Assembly (NCBI RefSeq): GCF_008691045.1
Contig: NZ_VMSO01000001.1
Location: forward strand, 326,714 to 390,713
Direction: 5' to 3'
Length of the DNA: 64,000 nt
Origin: Mediterraneibacter catenae
Lineage (GTDB): Bacteria > Bacillota > Clostridia > Lachnospirales > Lachnospiraceae
The notes beneath the pieces were generated by a model, which saw nothing but the letters and a program-made list of their open reading frames with translations, was not told where the DNA came from and ran no database searches. Numbering within the stretch: the first letter of the stretch is position 1; every line of letters starts with the position of its first letter. This document shows, piece after piece, positions 53,110-61,875 of the stretch. The position numbers were made by a program, and so were the translations under genes.

Positions 53110-53778
53110 ATGCGTAATAAGTTTGATGAGCAGCTGCACTCGCTTGACGAGCAGCTTACACATATGGGAGAACTCTGCGAGACTGCGATCGCAAAGGCTA
53201 CACAGGCCCTCAAAGACGGCAGCATCGAGCAGGCAAAGATCATTATCTCAGAGGATGAAGAGATCGACCAGATCGAGAAAGATATTGAGAGACTGTGCTT
53301 AAAGCTTCTGCTTCAGCAGCAGCCGGTTGCAAAGGACCTCAGAAGAATTTCAGCGGCGCTTAAGATGATCACAGATATGGAGCGTATCGGAGACCAGACG
53401 TCCGATATTGCCGAGATTATCATTTCCTCAAAAGGTGTTGCGGCCACAGATGAGATTCACGTAATCGGTACAATGGCGTCAGAAGTCAGCAAGATGGTTC
53501 GCAACAGTGTGACGGCTTATGTAAACAGAGATCTTGAGCTGGCACAGAGCGTTATGAAGGCTGACGATGAGATTGATCAGTATTTCGAGGAAGTCCGCGA
53601 TGAGATGATCGACTTTATCAAAGAAGAAAAAGGTGAAAACGGCAAGAGAATCTTCGACCTGATCATGGTGACCAAATATCTTGAACGTATTGGCGACCAT
53701 GCCACAAATATTGCCGAGTGGGTAGAGTTTTCTATCACAGGTGTACACAAAGACAGCGCAATTATTCACGAAGGCTGA
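53110..53778 (+). CDS. phoU: Phosphate uptake regulator PhoU
   Basis: 222 residues, two repeated three-helix bundles with EEDEEIDQIEKDIE-type acidic motifs (SEDEEIDQIEKDIERLCLKL, then KADDEIDQYFEEVRDEM) and ITDMERIGDQTSDIAE / LERIGDHATNIAEW. It links the Pst transporter state to the PhoR-like kinase. The start is 3 nt after the pstB stop. Confidence 0.96.
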   Translation: MRNKFDEQLHSLDEQLTHMGELCETAIAKATQALKDGSIEQAKIIISEDEEIDQIEKDIERLCLKLLLQQQPVAKDLRRISAALKMITDMERIGDQTSDIAEIIISSKGVAATDEIHVIGTMASEVSKMVRNSVTAYVNRDLELAQSVMKADDEIDQYFEEVRDEMIDFIKEEKGENGKRIFDLIMVTKYLERIGDHATNIAEWVEFSITGVHKDSAIIHEG

Positions 53779-53884
53779 TGCGCAGTGCATTGCCGGCAGG
53801 GCAGAAATGTTCGTTCCGGCAGATAAAGATTAATTTAAAATACGGATCTTTTATTAAATATAGAAATGAAGGAGAACTGAAAAG

Positions 53885-54559
53885 ATGATATATTGCGTGG
53901 AAGACGACGATAATATCCGCGAACTTGTAATATATACATTGGAGACAACCGGGCTTAAAGCCAGAGGGTTTGCAGACGGTTCTGCTTTTATGGAGGCTCT
54001 GGCGTTTGATACGCCGGAGCTTATTTTGCTTGATATCATGCTCCCCGGCGACGACGGACTGGAATTGCTGAAGAAACTGAAATCCTCTTCCAAGACCAAG
54101 GGGATCCCGGTGATCATGGTGACTGCAAAAGGTTCAGAGTACGATAAGGTGGTCGGGCTGGATTCCGGAGCAGATGACTATGTGACAAAACCTTTTGGCA
54201 TGATGGAACTTGTCTCTCGTATCAAAGCAGTGCTTCGGCGCAGCGGAAAAGTGGAAGACCGGATGGACATGGAGACTTCCGGAGTCCATGTAGATGTGAA
54301 GAAACATGAAGTTACGGTGGACGGCAAAGAAATCTCGCTTACACTTAAAGAGTTTGAACTTCTGGAAAAACTGATGCGCAATCAGGGGATTGTGCTGACA
54401 AGAGACCAGCTGCTGACAGAGATCTGGGGCTATGATTTTGACGGCGAGACGAGAACAGTTGATGTTCATATCAGAACACTGCGACAGAAACTCGGAGAAA
54501 AAGGAGAAATCATACAGACAGTACGGGGGGTCGGATACCGGGTCGGAGGAGCTGCATGA
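53885..54559 (+). CDS. PhoB/PhoP-like response regulator
   Basis: 224 residues. Receiver with VEDDDN, phospho-acceptor in LILLDIMLPGDDG, MVTAKG and DYVTKPF; winged helix with LTLKEFELLEKLMRNQGIV and RTVDVHIRTLRQKLGEKG. It overlaps the kinase gene by ATGA and lies 106 nt after phoU. By context it is the regulator that binds the Pho boxes at 49362 and possibly 48107. Confidence 0.9.
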   Translation: MIYCVEDDDNIRELVIYTLETTGLKARGFADGSAFMEALAFDTPELILLDIMLPGDDGLELLKKLKSSSKTKGIPVIMVTAKGSEYDKVVGLDSGADDYVTKPFGMMELVSRIKAVLRRSGKVEDRMDMETSGVHVDVKKHEVTVDGKEISLTLKEFELLEKLMRNQGIVLTRDQLLTEIWGYDFDGETRTVDVHIRTLRQKLGEKGEIIQTVRGVGYRVGGAA

Positions 54560-55881
54560 GAAAGAAGATTCAGAGAAGTATGGTGATGGTGCTCGCTGTC
54601 ACCCTGCTTCTTTCTTATATTATATTAACATTGATCACATATAACACCAACCTGTCAACACTTGAATCGGAGGTCAGGCAGGAGGCAAAGTATATCCAGG
54701 CTGCGATCAATATATCCGGAGCACAATATCTCGAGGAGATGGACGGAGTAGACTGGACCACGCGCGTCACACAGATTGATGAGAACGGGGATGTTCTCTA
54801 TGATACGCGCAGGGACAGCAGTACACTTGAAAATCACAGCGGAAGAAAAGAAGTGCAGGAAGCGCTTGAGAATGGTGAGGGTGAGGATGTCAGATTGTCG
54901 GATACGGTAGGGCATGAGATGTATTATTATGCTCTTCTGCTCGATGACGGGACGGTGCTGCGGGCATCTAAGTCTATGGATGGCCTGGTCAGAACCGCTC
55001 TGGGCAATCTCCCTGTCATGGCAGGAGTTGCGGCGGTTATGCTGATCCTGGCTTATTATCTCGCAAAATGGCAGACAAAGAGGCTGGTAAGACCAATCTA
55101 TGAATTAGATCTTGAGCACCCTCTGGATAACGAGACATATGAAGAGCTTACTCCGTTTCTCGAAGCAATGGACCGCCAGAATAAGGAAAAAGAGGCGGTA
55201 TCAAATATGCGAAAAGAATTTTCTGCGAATGTATCGCACGAATTGAAGACTCCGCTCACTTCCATATCCGGGTATGCAGAGATTATGAAAAACGGTATGG
55301 TACGTCCGCAGGATATCCCTCTTTTCTCTGAACGGATCTATAAAGAAGCACGGAGGCTCATCACGCTTGTGGAGGATATTATTAAACTGTCAAAACTGGA
55401 CGAAGAATCAGTAGAGCTGGAGAAGGAAGATGTAGATCTCTATGATCTGATCCGTGAGATAGTCAGCCGTCTTTCACCTCAGGCATCCCAGAAGAATGTC
55501 CGAATGGAAGTGACAGGCGAATCAGTGAAATATTTCGGTATCCGTCAGATACTCGATGAGATGATCTACAATGTCTGTGAAAATGCCGTGAAGTACAACA
55601 ACGAGAATGGACGGGTATCTGTCTGGGTAGGTGATACACTCAATGGCCCGAAAGTGACTGTAACGGATACGGGAATCGGCATTCCGAAAGAACATCACGA
55701 GAGAATCTTTGAACGCTTTTACCGTGTGGATAAGAGTCACTCCAAAGAGCGCGGCGGGACTGGTCTGGGTCTTTCCATCGTTAAACACGGTGCGCTTCTG
55801 CATGGTGCAAAAGTTACTGTGCACAGTACACCGGGGCGGGGAACACGGATTGAGATGCAGTTTCCTAAGGGAAAAGGATAA
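54556..55881 (+). CDS. PhoR-like sensor histidine kinase
   Basis: 441 residues. Two membrane helices (~7-28 and ~149-170) flank an extracytoplasmic domain of ~120 residues. H-box SANVSHELKTPLTSISGYAE, N-box YNVCENAVKYNNENG, G1 DTGIGIP and G2 GGTGLGLSIVKHG. Partner of the preceding response regulator and, with PhoU and Pst, part of the phosphate-sensing circuit. Confidence 0.92.
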   Translation: MRKKIQRSMVMVLAVTLLLSYIILTLITYNTNLSTLESEVRQEAKYIQAAINISGAQYLEEMDGVDWTTRVTQIDENGDVLYDTRRDSSTLENHSGRKEVQEALENGEGEDVRLSDTVGHEMYYYALLLDDGTVLRASKSMDGLVRTALGNLPVMAGVAAVMLILAYYLAKWQTKRLVRPIYELDLEHPLDNETYEELTPFLEAMDRQNKEKEAVSNMRKEFSANVSHELKTPLTSISGYAEIMKNGMVRPQDIPLFSERIYKEARRLITLVEDIIKLSKLDEESVELEKEDVDLYDLIREIVSRLSPQASQKNVRMEVTGESVKYFGIRQILDEMIYNVCENAVKYNNENGRVSVWVGDTLNGPKVTVTDTGIGIPKEHHERIFERFYRVDKSHSKERGGTGLGLSIVKHGALLHGAKVTVHSTPGRGTRIEMQFPKGKG

Positions 55882-55934
55882 ATTCTGGCTTGTCAAGGAG
55901 ATATGCAACTCTCGCCAGAATATAAAATGTACAT

Positions 55935-56148
55935 GATTGAATAGAGGACGCATAAAAACAAAAGGATACAGCGCCATACCAGCTCGCTTCTCCTCAAAGA
56001 TTCGAATGGATGTAATGCCGGAATCAAATGTTCGTCCAACGGGACTCCATTTGTCTCCGTCTAACATCCAGAACGAATGCTTTTCGGAACGCTCCATGCT
56101 GATGTATGGCTTATGTATCCTTTTGTTTTTATGCGGACCTATCCAATC
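55935..56148. repeat. MITE-like element with ~48-bp imperfect terminal inverted repeats
   Basis: The left arm 55935-55983 and the right arm 56098-56148 are inverted copies. They share a perfect 22-bp core (55949-55970 and 56114-56135, beginning CGCATAAAAAC) and flanking matches (GATTGAATAG versus GATTGGATAG, CCATACCAGC versus CCATACATCAGC). The 114-nt interior codes for nothing recognised. A non-autonomous mobile element or dispersed structured repeat is likely. Confidence 0.55.
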
Positions 56149-56322
56149 AGCAGAATTTCGCTTTCTGCTGCAGTTTGATATTGTCCCGACAACTCCGAAT
56201 TCCAAACAGAAGGATCGAAATCAGGACGTAGTTAACTAGATTTCCTTTTCTGTGTCCATTATTCAATTCGCATATTCTTATTATTACAGCGTTGACCATT
56301 TAACAAACCCGAATTGTTTCCT

Positions 56323-56351
56323 CTTGCCAGGGCAGGGCTGCTGTGCTATCA
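56323..56351 (+). promoter_or_regulatory. Promoter of GntR-clpC operon
   Basis: TTGCCA (56323-56328), a 17-nt spacer and TATCAT (56346-56351), 32 nt before the GntR start. Confidence 0.55.
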
Positions 56352-56383
56352 TATCTATAACACGCCAGAGAAAGGAGCTTACT

Positions 56384-56752
56384 ATGATCATAGAAGTTGA
56401 TTTTGATAGTGATGAGGCAATCTATATACAGCTCTGTAACCAGATTATTATGGGAATCGCGACATCCGTGATCCATGAGGGGGATTCCCTGCCTTCGGTG
56501 AGGCAGCTTGCGGATACGATCGGGGTGAATATGCACACGGTAAATAAAGCATACAGCGTGTTGAAAAGAGAGGGGTACATCAGTCTTGACAAGAGGCGCG
56601 GAGCAGTGATCGCCCTTGATATAGACAAGATGGAGCAGCTCGAAGAGATGCGGCGTGAATTAAAAATCGTGCTTGCGCGGGGCTGCTGTAAGAATATTTC
56701 CCGCCAGGAAGTACACGACCTGGTAGATGAGATATTCGATGATTATGAGTGA
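56384..56752 (+). CDS. GntR-family regulator, YhcF/YtrA-like
   Basis: About 122 residues from ATG 56384, after AAAGGAG. The winged helix is clear (IYIQLCNQIIMGIATSVIHEGD, SLPSVRQLADTIGVNMHTVN, KREGYISLDKRRGAVI) and the C-terminal part is a short helical tail, as in YtrA-subfamily regulators with no ligand domain. It precedes clpC and may control it in place of CtsR (inference). Confidence 0.88.
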   Translation: MIIEVDFDSDEAIYIQLCNQIIMGIATSVIHEGDSLPSVRQLADTIGVNMHTVNKAYSVLKREGYISLDKRRGAVIALDIDKMEQLEEMRRELKIVLARGCCKNISRQEVHDLVDEIFDDYE

Positions 56753-56823
56753 GCAGGACCGCTGACGAGAGGGAATGCCACATCATAGAATGTATATCTG
56801 ATGAAGAAAAGCAGGAGGAATTT

Positions 56824-59256
56824 ATGCACATATCATATACAAAGCAGGCTGAGAATGCCATCAAATATGCGGCGAAGAAAGCCCGGGAGATGCAGCATCC
56901 GTATATAGGAACCGAGCATCTCCTTCTTGGACTGCGCCAGGAGTATTCGGGAGTGGCGGGTCAGATCCTTGCGCGAAACGACGTCGAGGAAGAGAAAATC
57001 TATCAGCTGATGGATGAACTGATCGTGCCGCAGACAGATGCACCGGTAAAAAGCAGACCGGCCGAGAGCCCGAGATATCAGGACCTCTTGGAAAACAGCG
57101 GCAAAGAGGCACACCGACTTCATACAGCGGAAGTGGGAACCGAACATCTGCTGCTGTCGATGATCCGGGATGTGGACTGCGTAGCCACCCGGATCCTGAT
57201 CACTCTGAATATTAATCTTCAGAAGATCTTTCAGGATATTATGGCTGCTGCAGGGATAGATCCAAAAGAATATCAGGATGAGATCCAGGAGGACGGAAAA
57301 AGCGCGCGTTCCATGATGGATCAGTTCTGTACGGATATGACAGAAAAAGCCGCAGAAGGAAAACTCGATCCGGTAGTCGGAAGAGATGAGGAAATGTACC
57401 GTCTCATGCAGATATTGAGCAGGAGAACGAAAAACAACCCGTGTCTGGTCGGAGAGCCGGGCGTGGGAAAGACAGCGATCATCGAGGGACTTGCACAGAG
57501 GATCGCATCAGGCATTGTCCCGGAGAAAATGAAGGACAAGAGAATCTGTACACTTGATCTTCCCGGACTGATCGCAGGATCTAAATACCGCGGAGAGTTT
57601 GAAGAGCGCATGAAAGGGCTCATCGCCGAGGTAGAAGCAAGTGGAAATGTGATCCTGTTTCTCGATGAAATACACACAATGATCGGCGCAGGCGGTGCAG
57701 AGGGGGCCATAGACGCATCCAGCATCCTCAAACCGTCGCTTGCGAGAGGAGAATTGCAGCTTATCGGAGCGACGACGATCGCCGAGTATCGTAAATATAT
57801 TGAAAAAGATGCTGCCCTGGAACGTCGTTTCCAGCCGGTATCGGTAGAGGAGCCGACAAAAGAGCAGTGCCTTGAGATCCTTGGCGGTCTGAAGGATAAA
57901 TACGAATCTCACCACAAAGTAGTGATTGGGGAGAAAGCCCTGGAAGCCGCGGTGCAGATGTCGGAACGCTATATTACGGACCGCAACCTTCCGGATAAAG
58001 CGATTGATGTCCTGGATGAAGCGTGTTCAAAAGTCAGCCTGAAAGAGTATAAGGTGCCAGACAATCTGACGGCGCTGGAAGATTCACTCAAAGAACTTTC
58101 ACGCCAGAAAGAGGAGTGCATTCGAAGAGGAGATTTTACAGAGGCTTCTCTTGTGCAGAAGGAGCAGGAACAGGCAGAGAAGAAGCTTGAAGAAATAAAG
58201 AAACGTTTCCGGAAGAAATCATCTTCTCATCATCCGCGCGTGACAGAGGAAGACATTGCGGAGGTTGTTTCCGCATGGACAAAAGTGCCTGTACAGCGAT
58301 TGGCGGAGAGTGATGCGGACCGTCTGAAGAAACTGGAAAATGTTCTTCACAAGCGTGTTATCGGTCAGGACGAGGCGGTCAATGCAGTGGCGAGGGCTGT
58401 CAAGAGAGGCCGCGTAGGGTTAAAAGACCCGCGCCGTCCGATCGGGTCGTTCCTTTTCCTCGGCCCGACAGGCGTAGGCAAGACAGAGCTGTCAAAAGCA
58501 CTGGCGGAGGCGCTGTTCGGCAATGAGGAGTCTATGATCCGCGTAGATATGTCTGAGTATATGGAGAAACATTCTGTTGCAAAGATGATCGGGTCACCTC
58601 CGGGGTATGTGGGACACGAGGAGGGCGGACAGCTCAGCGACCAGGTGAGGACACACCCTTATTCGGTCGTTCTGTTTGACGAGATCGAGAAAGCTCATCC
58701 TGATGTGTTTAATATCCTGCTTCAGGTGCTGGATGACGGGCATATTACAGATTCCCAGGGGAGAAAAGTCGATTTTTCTAATACGGTCATCATCATGACT
58801 TCAAATGCAGGAGCGAAAGCAATCGTGGAACCAAAGAAACTGGGATTTGCGACGAAAGAAGATCCTGCCGGGGACTACAAGCGGATGAAACAGAATGTGA
58901 TGGATGAAGTGAAGATGATCTTCCGTCCGGAGTTCTTAAATCGTATCGATGAGACGATCGTATTCCATGCTCTCGACAAGTCTCATATGAAGAAGATCGT
59001 GACTCTGCTGTGCCGTGATTTCACAAAACGGCTGGAAGAACAGCTCGATATCCATCTGACGCTGCGCGAGTCGGCTAAGAACCTGATCGTGGAGAAAGGC
59101 ACTGATGCGAAGTATGGTGCAAGGCCGTTGAGACGTGCGCTTCAGACCGAACTGGAAGATAAGCTGGCGGATGCAATCCTGAACGGCGAAGTAAAGGCGG
59201 GCGACTATGTGGATGTCGGTACGTCGAAGAAAGAAATACGTTTTATTACAAAATAA
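56824..59256 (+). CDS. clpC: ATP-dependent Clp protease ATP-binding subunit ClpC
   Basis: 810 residues from ATG 56824, 8 nt after AGGAGG. Order: two ClpN repeats (1-150), AAA1 with Walker A GEPGVGKTAI near 210 and Walker B ILFLDEIHTMIGAG, a middle domain with a UVR motif near 423 (EECIRRGDFTEASLVQKEQE), and AAA2 with Walker A GPTGVGKTE near 546, then VVLFDEIEKAHPDVF. It unfolds proteins for ClpP. No mcsA, mcsB or ctsR gene is adjacent. Confidence 0.96.
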   Translation: MHISYTKQAENAIKYAAKKAREMQHPYIGTEHLLLGLRQEYSGVAGQILARNDVEEEKIYQLMDELIVPQTDAPVKSRPAESPRYQDLLENSGKEAHRLHTAEVGTEHLLLSMIRDVDCVATRILITLNINLQKIFQDIMAAAGIDPKEYQDEIQEDGKSARSMMDQFCTDMTEKAAEGKLDPVVGRDEEMYRLMQILSRRTKNNPCLVGEPGVGKTAIIEGLAQRIASGIVPEKMKDKRICTLDLPGLIAGSKYRGEFEERMKGLIAEVEASGNVILFLDEIHTMIGAGGAEGAIDASSILKPSLARGELQLIGATTIAEYRKYIEKDAALERRFQPVSVEEPTKEQCLEILGGLKDKYESHHKVVIGEKALEAAVQMSERYITDRNLPDKAIDVLDEACSKVSLKEYKVPDNLTALEDSLKELSRQKEECIRRGDFTEASLVQKEQEQAEKKLEEIKKRFRKKSSSHHPRVTEEDIAEVVSAWTKVPVQRLAESDADRLKKLENVLHKRVIGQDEAVNAVARAVKRGRVGLKDPRRPIGSFLFLGPTGVGKTELSKALAEALFGNEESMIRVDMSEYMEKHSVAKMIGSPPGYVGHEEGGQLSDQVRTHPYSVVLFDEIEKAHPDVFNILLQVLDDGHITDSQGRKVDFSNTVIIMTSNAGAKAIVEPKKLGFATKEDPAGDYKRMKQNVMDEVKMIFRPEFLNRIDETIVFHALDKSHMKKIVTLLCRDFTKRLEEQLDIHLTLRESAKNLIVEKGTDAKYGARPLRRALQTELEDKLADAILNGEVKAGDYVDVGTSKKEIRFITK

Positions 59257-59362
59257 GTTCCGGTAGAAAAAACAACGGGTTTATATTATAATATCGATAA
59301 CAGTAATGCCGTAGGCATTGTACAATAAAATACTTATAAGAGATACTTAGGAGGAAACACAG

Positions 59363-59776
59363 ATGGCATCGGTAAAAGAATTGTTGCGGGCAGAAAGCGA
59401 CGGGACACTCAGTTTCGGTGATTACACACTCCCTGCAAAGACAAAGAAAGACAACTTTGAATTTGAGGGTGATATTTACAAAGTAAAGACATTTGCGGAG
59501 ATTACAAAGCTCGAGAAGAATGGGATGTTTGTATACGAATCTGTGCCGGGAAGTGCTGTAGAGAATTTTAAGGCGACGGCAGATGAAGTCGCATTTACGG
59601 TTTCTGCACAGGGCGACGTACAGTTTACTCTTGAACTGGAACCGGAAAGCGAGTACGAAGTACTTATTGACGGGATCTCTTCAGGAAAGATGAGTACAAA
59701 CCTGAGCGGCAAGCTCAGCGTCAGTGTGGAACTCTCAGCAGATCAGAATGCAGCGGTAAAAGTAGTAAAGTGCTGA
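59363..59776 (+). CDS. Conserved small protein of Lachnospiraceae, unknown
   Basis: 137 residues after TAGGAGGAAA. Beta-rich, with ESDGTLSFGDYTLPAKTK, LEKNGMFVYESVPGSAVENF and EYEVLIDGISSGKMSTNLSG. I recall closely similar short proteins, sometimes mislabelled endosialidase, next to clpC/radA in this family, but no function is established. Gene order clpC - this gene - radA suggests co-regulation with stress genes. Confidence 0.7.
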   Translation: MASVKELLRAESDGTLSFGDYTLPAKTKKDNFEFEGDIYKVKTFAEITKLEKNGMFVYESVPGSAVENFKATADEVAFTVSAQGDVQFTLELEPESEYEVLIDGISSGKMSTNLSGKLSVSVELSADQNAAVKVVKC

Positions 59777-59870
59777 TATATATGGCGGGGTGGATGATGT
59801 GTCCACCCTGTTTTGAGTTATACGCCTGTGAAGAGCGGACTTTAAAGACAATCAGAAAAGGGTAGGTAAT

Positions 59871-61247
59871 ATGGCAAAAGGGAAAAAGAGTATATTCTTC
59901 TGTCAGAACTGCGGACACGAGGAGGCCAAGTGGCTTGGTCAGTGCCCTGCATGCGGGGAGTGGAATACATTTGTTGAGGAAAAGACCGACAGCGGGATTA
60001 CGAGAGGAACAACAGCAGGATCACGTGCAGTAAGGGAATCCGTGCGGGAGGCGAAGGTTGTACCCCTCACTGAGGTGACAGCCGATGACGAGACAAGATG
60101 TAAAACCGGAATCCACGAACTGGACCGCGTGCTCGGCGGAGGGATTGTGCCCGGTTCGCTGGTGCTCGTGGGCGGTGATCCGGGAATCGGTAAATCAACC
60201 CTTCTCCTTCAGGTCTGCCGCGTGCTCGCAGAGACGAAGAAGGTCCTTTATATTTCCGGGGAGGAGTCACAGGCACAGATTAAGCTCCGCGCAAATCGAA
60301 TGGGAGACTTTACATCCAATCTGTATCTCCTGTGCGAGACAAACCTGGACATTATACGCGGGGTGATCGAGAAAGAGCGTCCACAGCTTGTCATTATCGA
60401 TTCGATACAGACGATGTACAGTGATGATGTCGCTTCGGCGCCGGGCAGTGTCTCACAAGTCAGAGAGTCGACTAATATTTTTCTGCAGCTTGCAAAAGGA
60501 TTGTGCATTCCGATTTTTATTGTGGGACATGTGACGAAAGAAGGAACAGTTGCCGGGCCGAGAGTGCTGGAACATATGGTGGACACAGTATTATATTTTG
60601 AAGGTGACAGGCATGCTTCATACCGGATTCTTCGTGCGGTGAAGAACCGTTTCGGCTCTACTAATGAAATCGGTGTCTTTGAAATGAGGCAGGAAGGACT
60701 GGCAGAAGTGGAGAATCCGTCAGAATATATGTTGAGCGGACGGCCGGAGAACGCCTCAGGTTCTGTGGTGGCATGTTCCATAGAGGGAACTCGTCCTATC
60801 CTGATAGAAATCCAGGCGCTTGTATGTCAGAGCAACTTCGGGATGCCGAGAAGGACAGCTGCAGGAACTGACTACAACCGTGTCAACCTGCTTATGGCTG
60901 TCCTGGAAAAGCGGCTAGGGATGGCGCTCGGTAATGCCGACGCGTACGTCAACATTGCCGGGGGAATCCGCATGAACGAGCCGGCTATCGATCTCGGGAT
61001 CGTGATGGCTATCGTATCAAGCTTCAGGAACCGGCCGATAGATGAGAAAACGATCGTCTTCGGCGAGGTCGGTTTGAGCGGTGAGGTACGCGCAGTCAAT
61101 ATGCCGGAGCAGAGGGTTGCAGAGGCAAAGAAGCTGGGATTTAAGACTTGTATCCTGCCGGAAGTCTCCCTTAAGATGGTAAAAGGCATCAGGGGGATCA
61201 GGCTGATCGGTGTGAAAAATATCGGAGACGCAGTAAAGGAGATTTAG
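59871..61247 (+). CDS. radA: DNA repair protein RadA
   Basis: 458 residues. N-terminal zinc finger (FCQNCGHEEAKWLGQCPACGEW), RecA-like ATPase with Walker A GGDPGIGKSTLLLQ, the RadA motif KNRFGSTNEIGVFEM, and a C-terminal Lon-type fold (GMALGNADAYVNIAGGIR, VGLSGEVRAVNMPEQRV). It drives branch migration in homologous recombination. The thioesterase gene follows 3 nt later. Confidence 0.97.
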   Translation: MAKGKKSIFFCQNCGHEEAKWLGQCPACGEWNTFVEEKTDSGITRGTTAGSRAVRESVREAKVVPLTEVTADDETRCKTGIHELDRVLGGGIVPGSLVLVGGDPGIGKSTLLLQVCRVLAETKKVLYISGEESQAQIKLRANRMGDFTSNLYLLCETNLDIIRGVIEKERPQLVIIDSIQTMYSDDVASAPGSVSQVRESTNIFLQLAKGLCIPIFIVGHVTKEGTVAGPRVLEHMVDTVLYFEGDRHASYRILRAVKNRFGSTNEIGVFEMRQEGLAEVENPSEYMLSGRPENASGSVVACSIEGTRPILIEIQALVCQSNFGMPRRTAAGTDYNRVNLLMAVLEKRLGMALGNADAYVNIAGGIRMNEPAIDLGIVMAIVSSFRNRPIDEKTIVFGEVGLSGEVRAVNMPEQRVAEAKKLGFKTCILPEVSLKMVKGIRGIRLIGVKNIGDAVKEI

Positions 61248-61250
61248 AGT

Positions 61251-61685
61251 ATGAAACCTTATATGTTAAAAGCAAGATACTATGAAACTGACCAGATGGG
61301 TATCATCCATCATGCCAACTATATCCGGTGGATGGAAGAGGCGCGTATCGACATGCTGAGCCAGATGGGGTATCCTTACCGGCGTTTTGAGGAAATGGGA
61401 TATATCAGCCCGGTGCTCCATGCGGAGTGTGAGTACAAAAAGAGCGTGAAATTCGACGACGAAGTGAAGATCGTTGTCAGCCTGCAGGAGTTCGGAAAGG
61501 TTAAGTTCACATTGAGATATGATATCTATAACATGTCAGAGGACGGTGTTTTAAGTGCAGTAGGAACGACAAGGCACTGTTTCCTGAATAAAGATGGAAG
61601 ACCTGTGATGATGAACAAAGAAATGAAAGAGTTTTCCGATGTGATGCAAAAATATTTTGAAGAAATTGACGAGTATAAATCGTGA
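61251..61685 (+). CDS. Acyl-CoA thioesterase, YbgC/FadM type
   Basis: 144 residues, a single hotdog domain. The active-site region is YYETDQMGIIHHANYIRWMEEAR with the catalytic Asp of the 4HBT family. Length and motif fit YbgC-like thioesterases that hydrolyse short or medium acyl-CoA or acyl-ACP. It is coupled to radA (3-nt gap). Confidence 0.9.
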   Translation: MKPYMLKARYYETDQMGIIHHANYIRWMEEARIDMLSQMGYPYRRFEEMGYISPVLHAECEYKKSVKFDDEVKIVVSLQEFGKVKFTLRYDIYNMSEDGVLSAVGTTRHCFLNKDGRPVMMNKEMKEFSDVMQKYFEEIDEYKS

Positions 61686-61875
61686 TCGGCGAAATATCAA
61701 TTTAGACTGAAAATGATAAAAAAATAGTTGAAAATGCAAACTCTAAGCGCGGAGTATATGGTATTTTTTATAAAAAGATGTACGGAATTAGAAAAAAATT
61801 GTATAAAATACCTAAATGAATGGAGCTTTAGCCAAAAGGTGCTGACAGTAAGTGTATTATGTCAGGTAAAAGACT

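Larger units (their letters stand above)
55882..56383. other. Non-coding 500-bp region with paired hairpins
   Basis: It holds no gene with a ribosome site. ATTCTGGC/GCCAGAAT (from 55882) and CAGCAGAA/TTTCTGCTG (near 56146) are hairpins at either side of a long inverted repeat (listed separately). The GntR promoter is at the right end. Small open frames on both strands across it are explained by the inverted repeat and show no family. Confidence 0.6.

Noticed and set aside
55522..56239. Open frames on both strands (227 residues minus, 100 residues plus) over the phoR end and the inverted repeat
   Set aside because: They overlap phoR in antisense or are generated by the two inverted arms, lack ribosome sites and show no family features.
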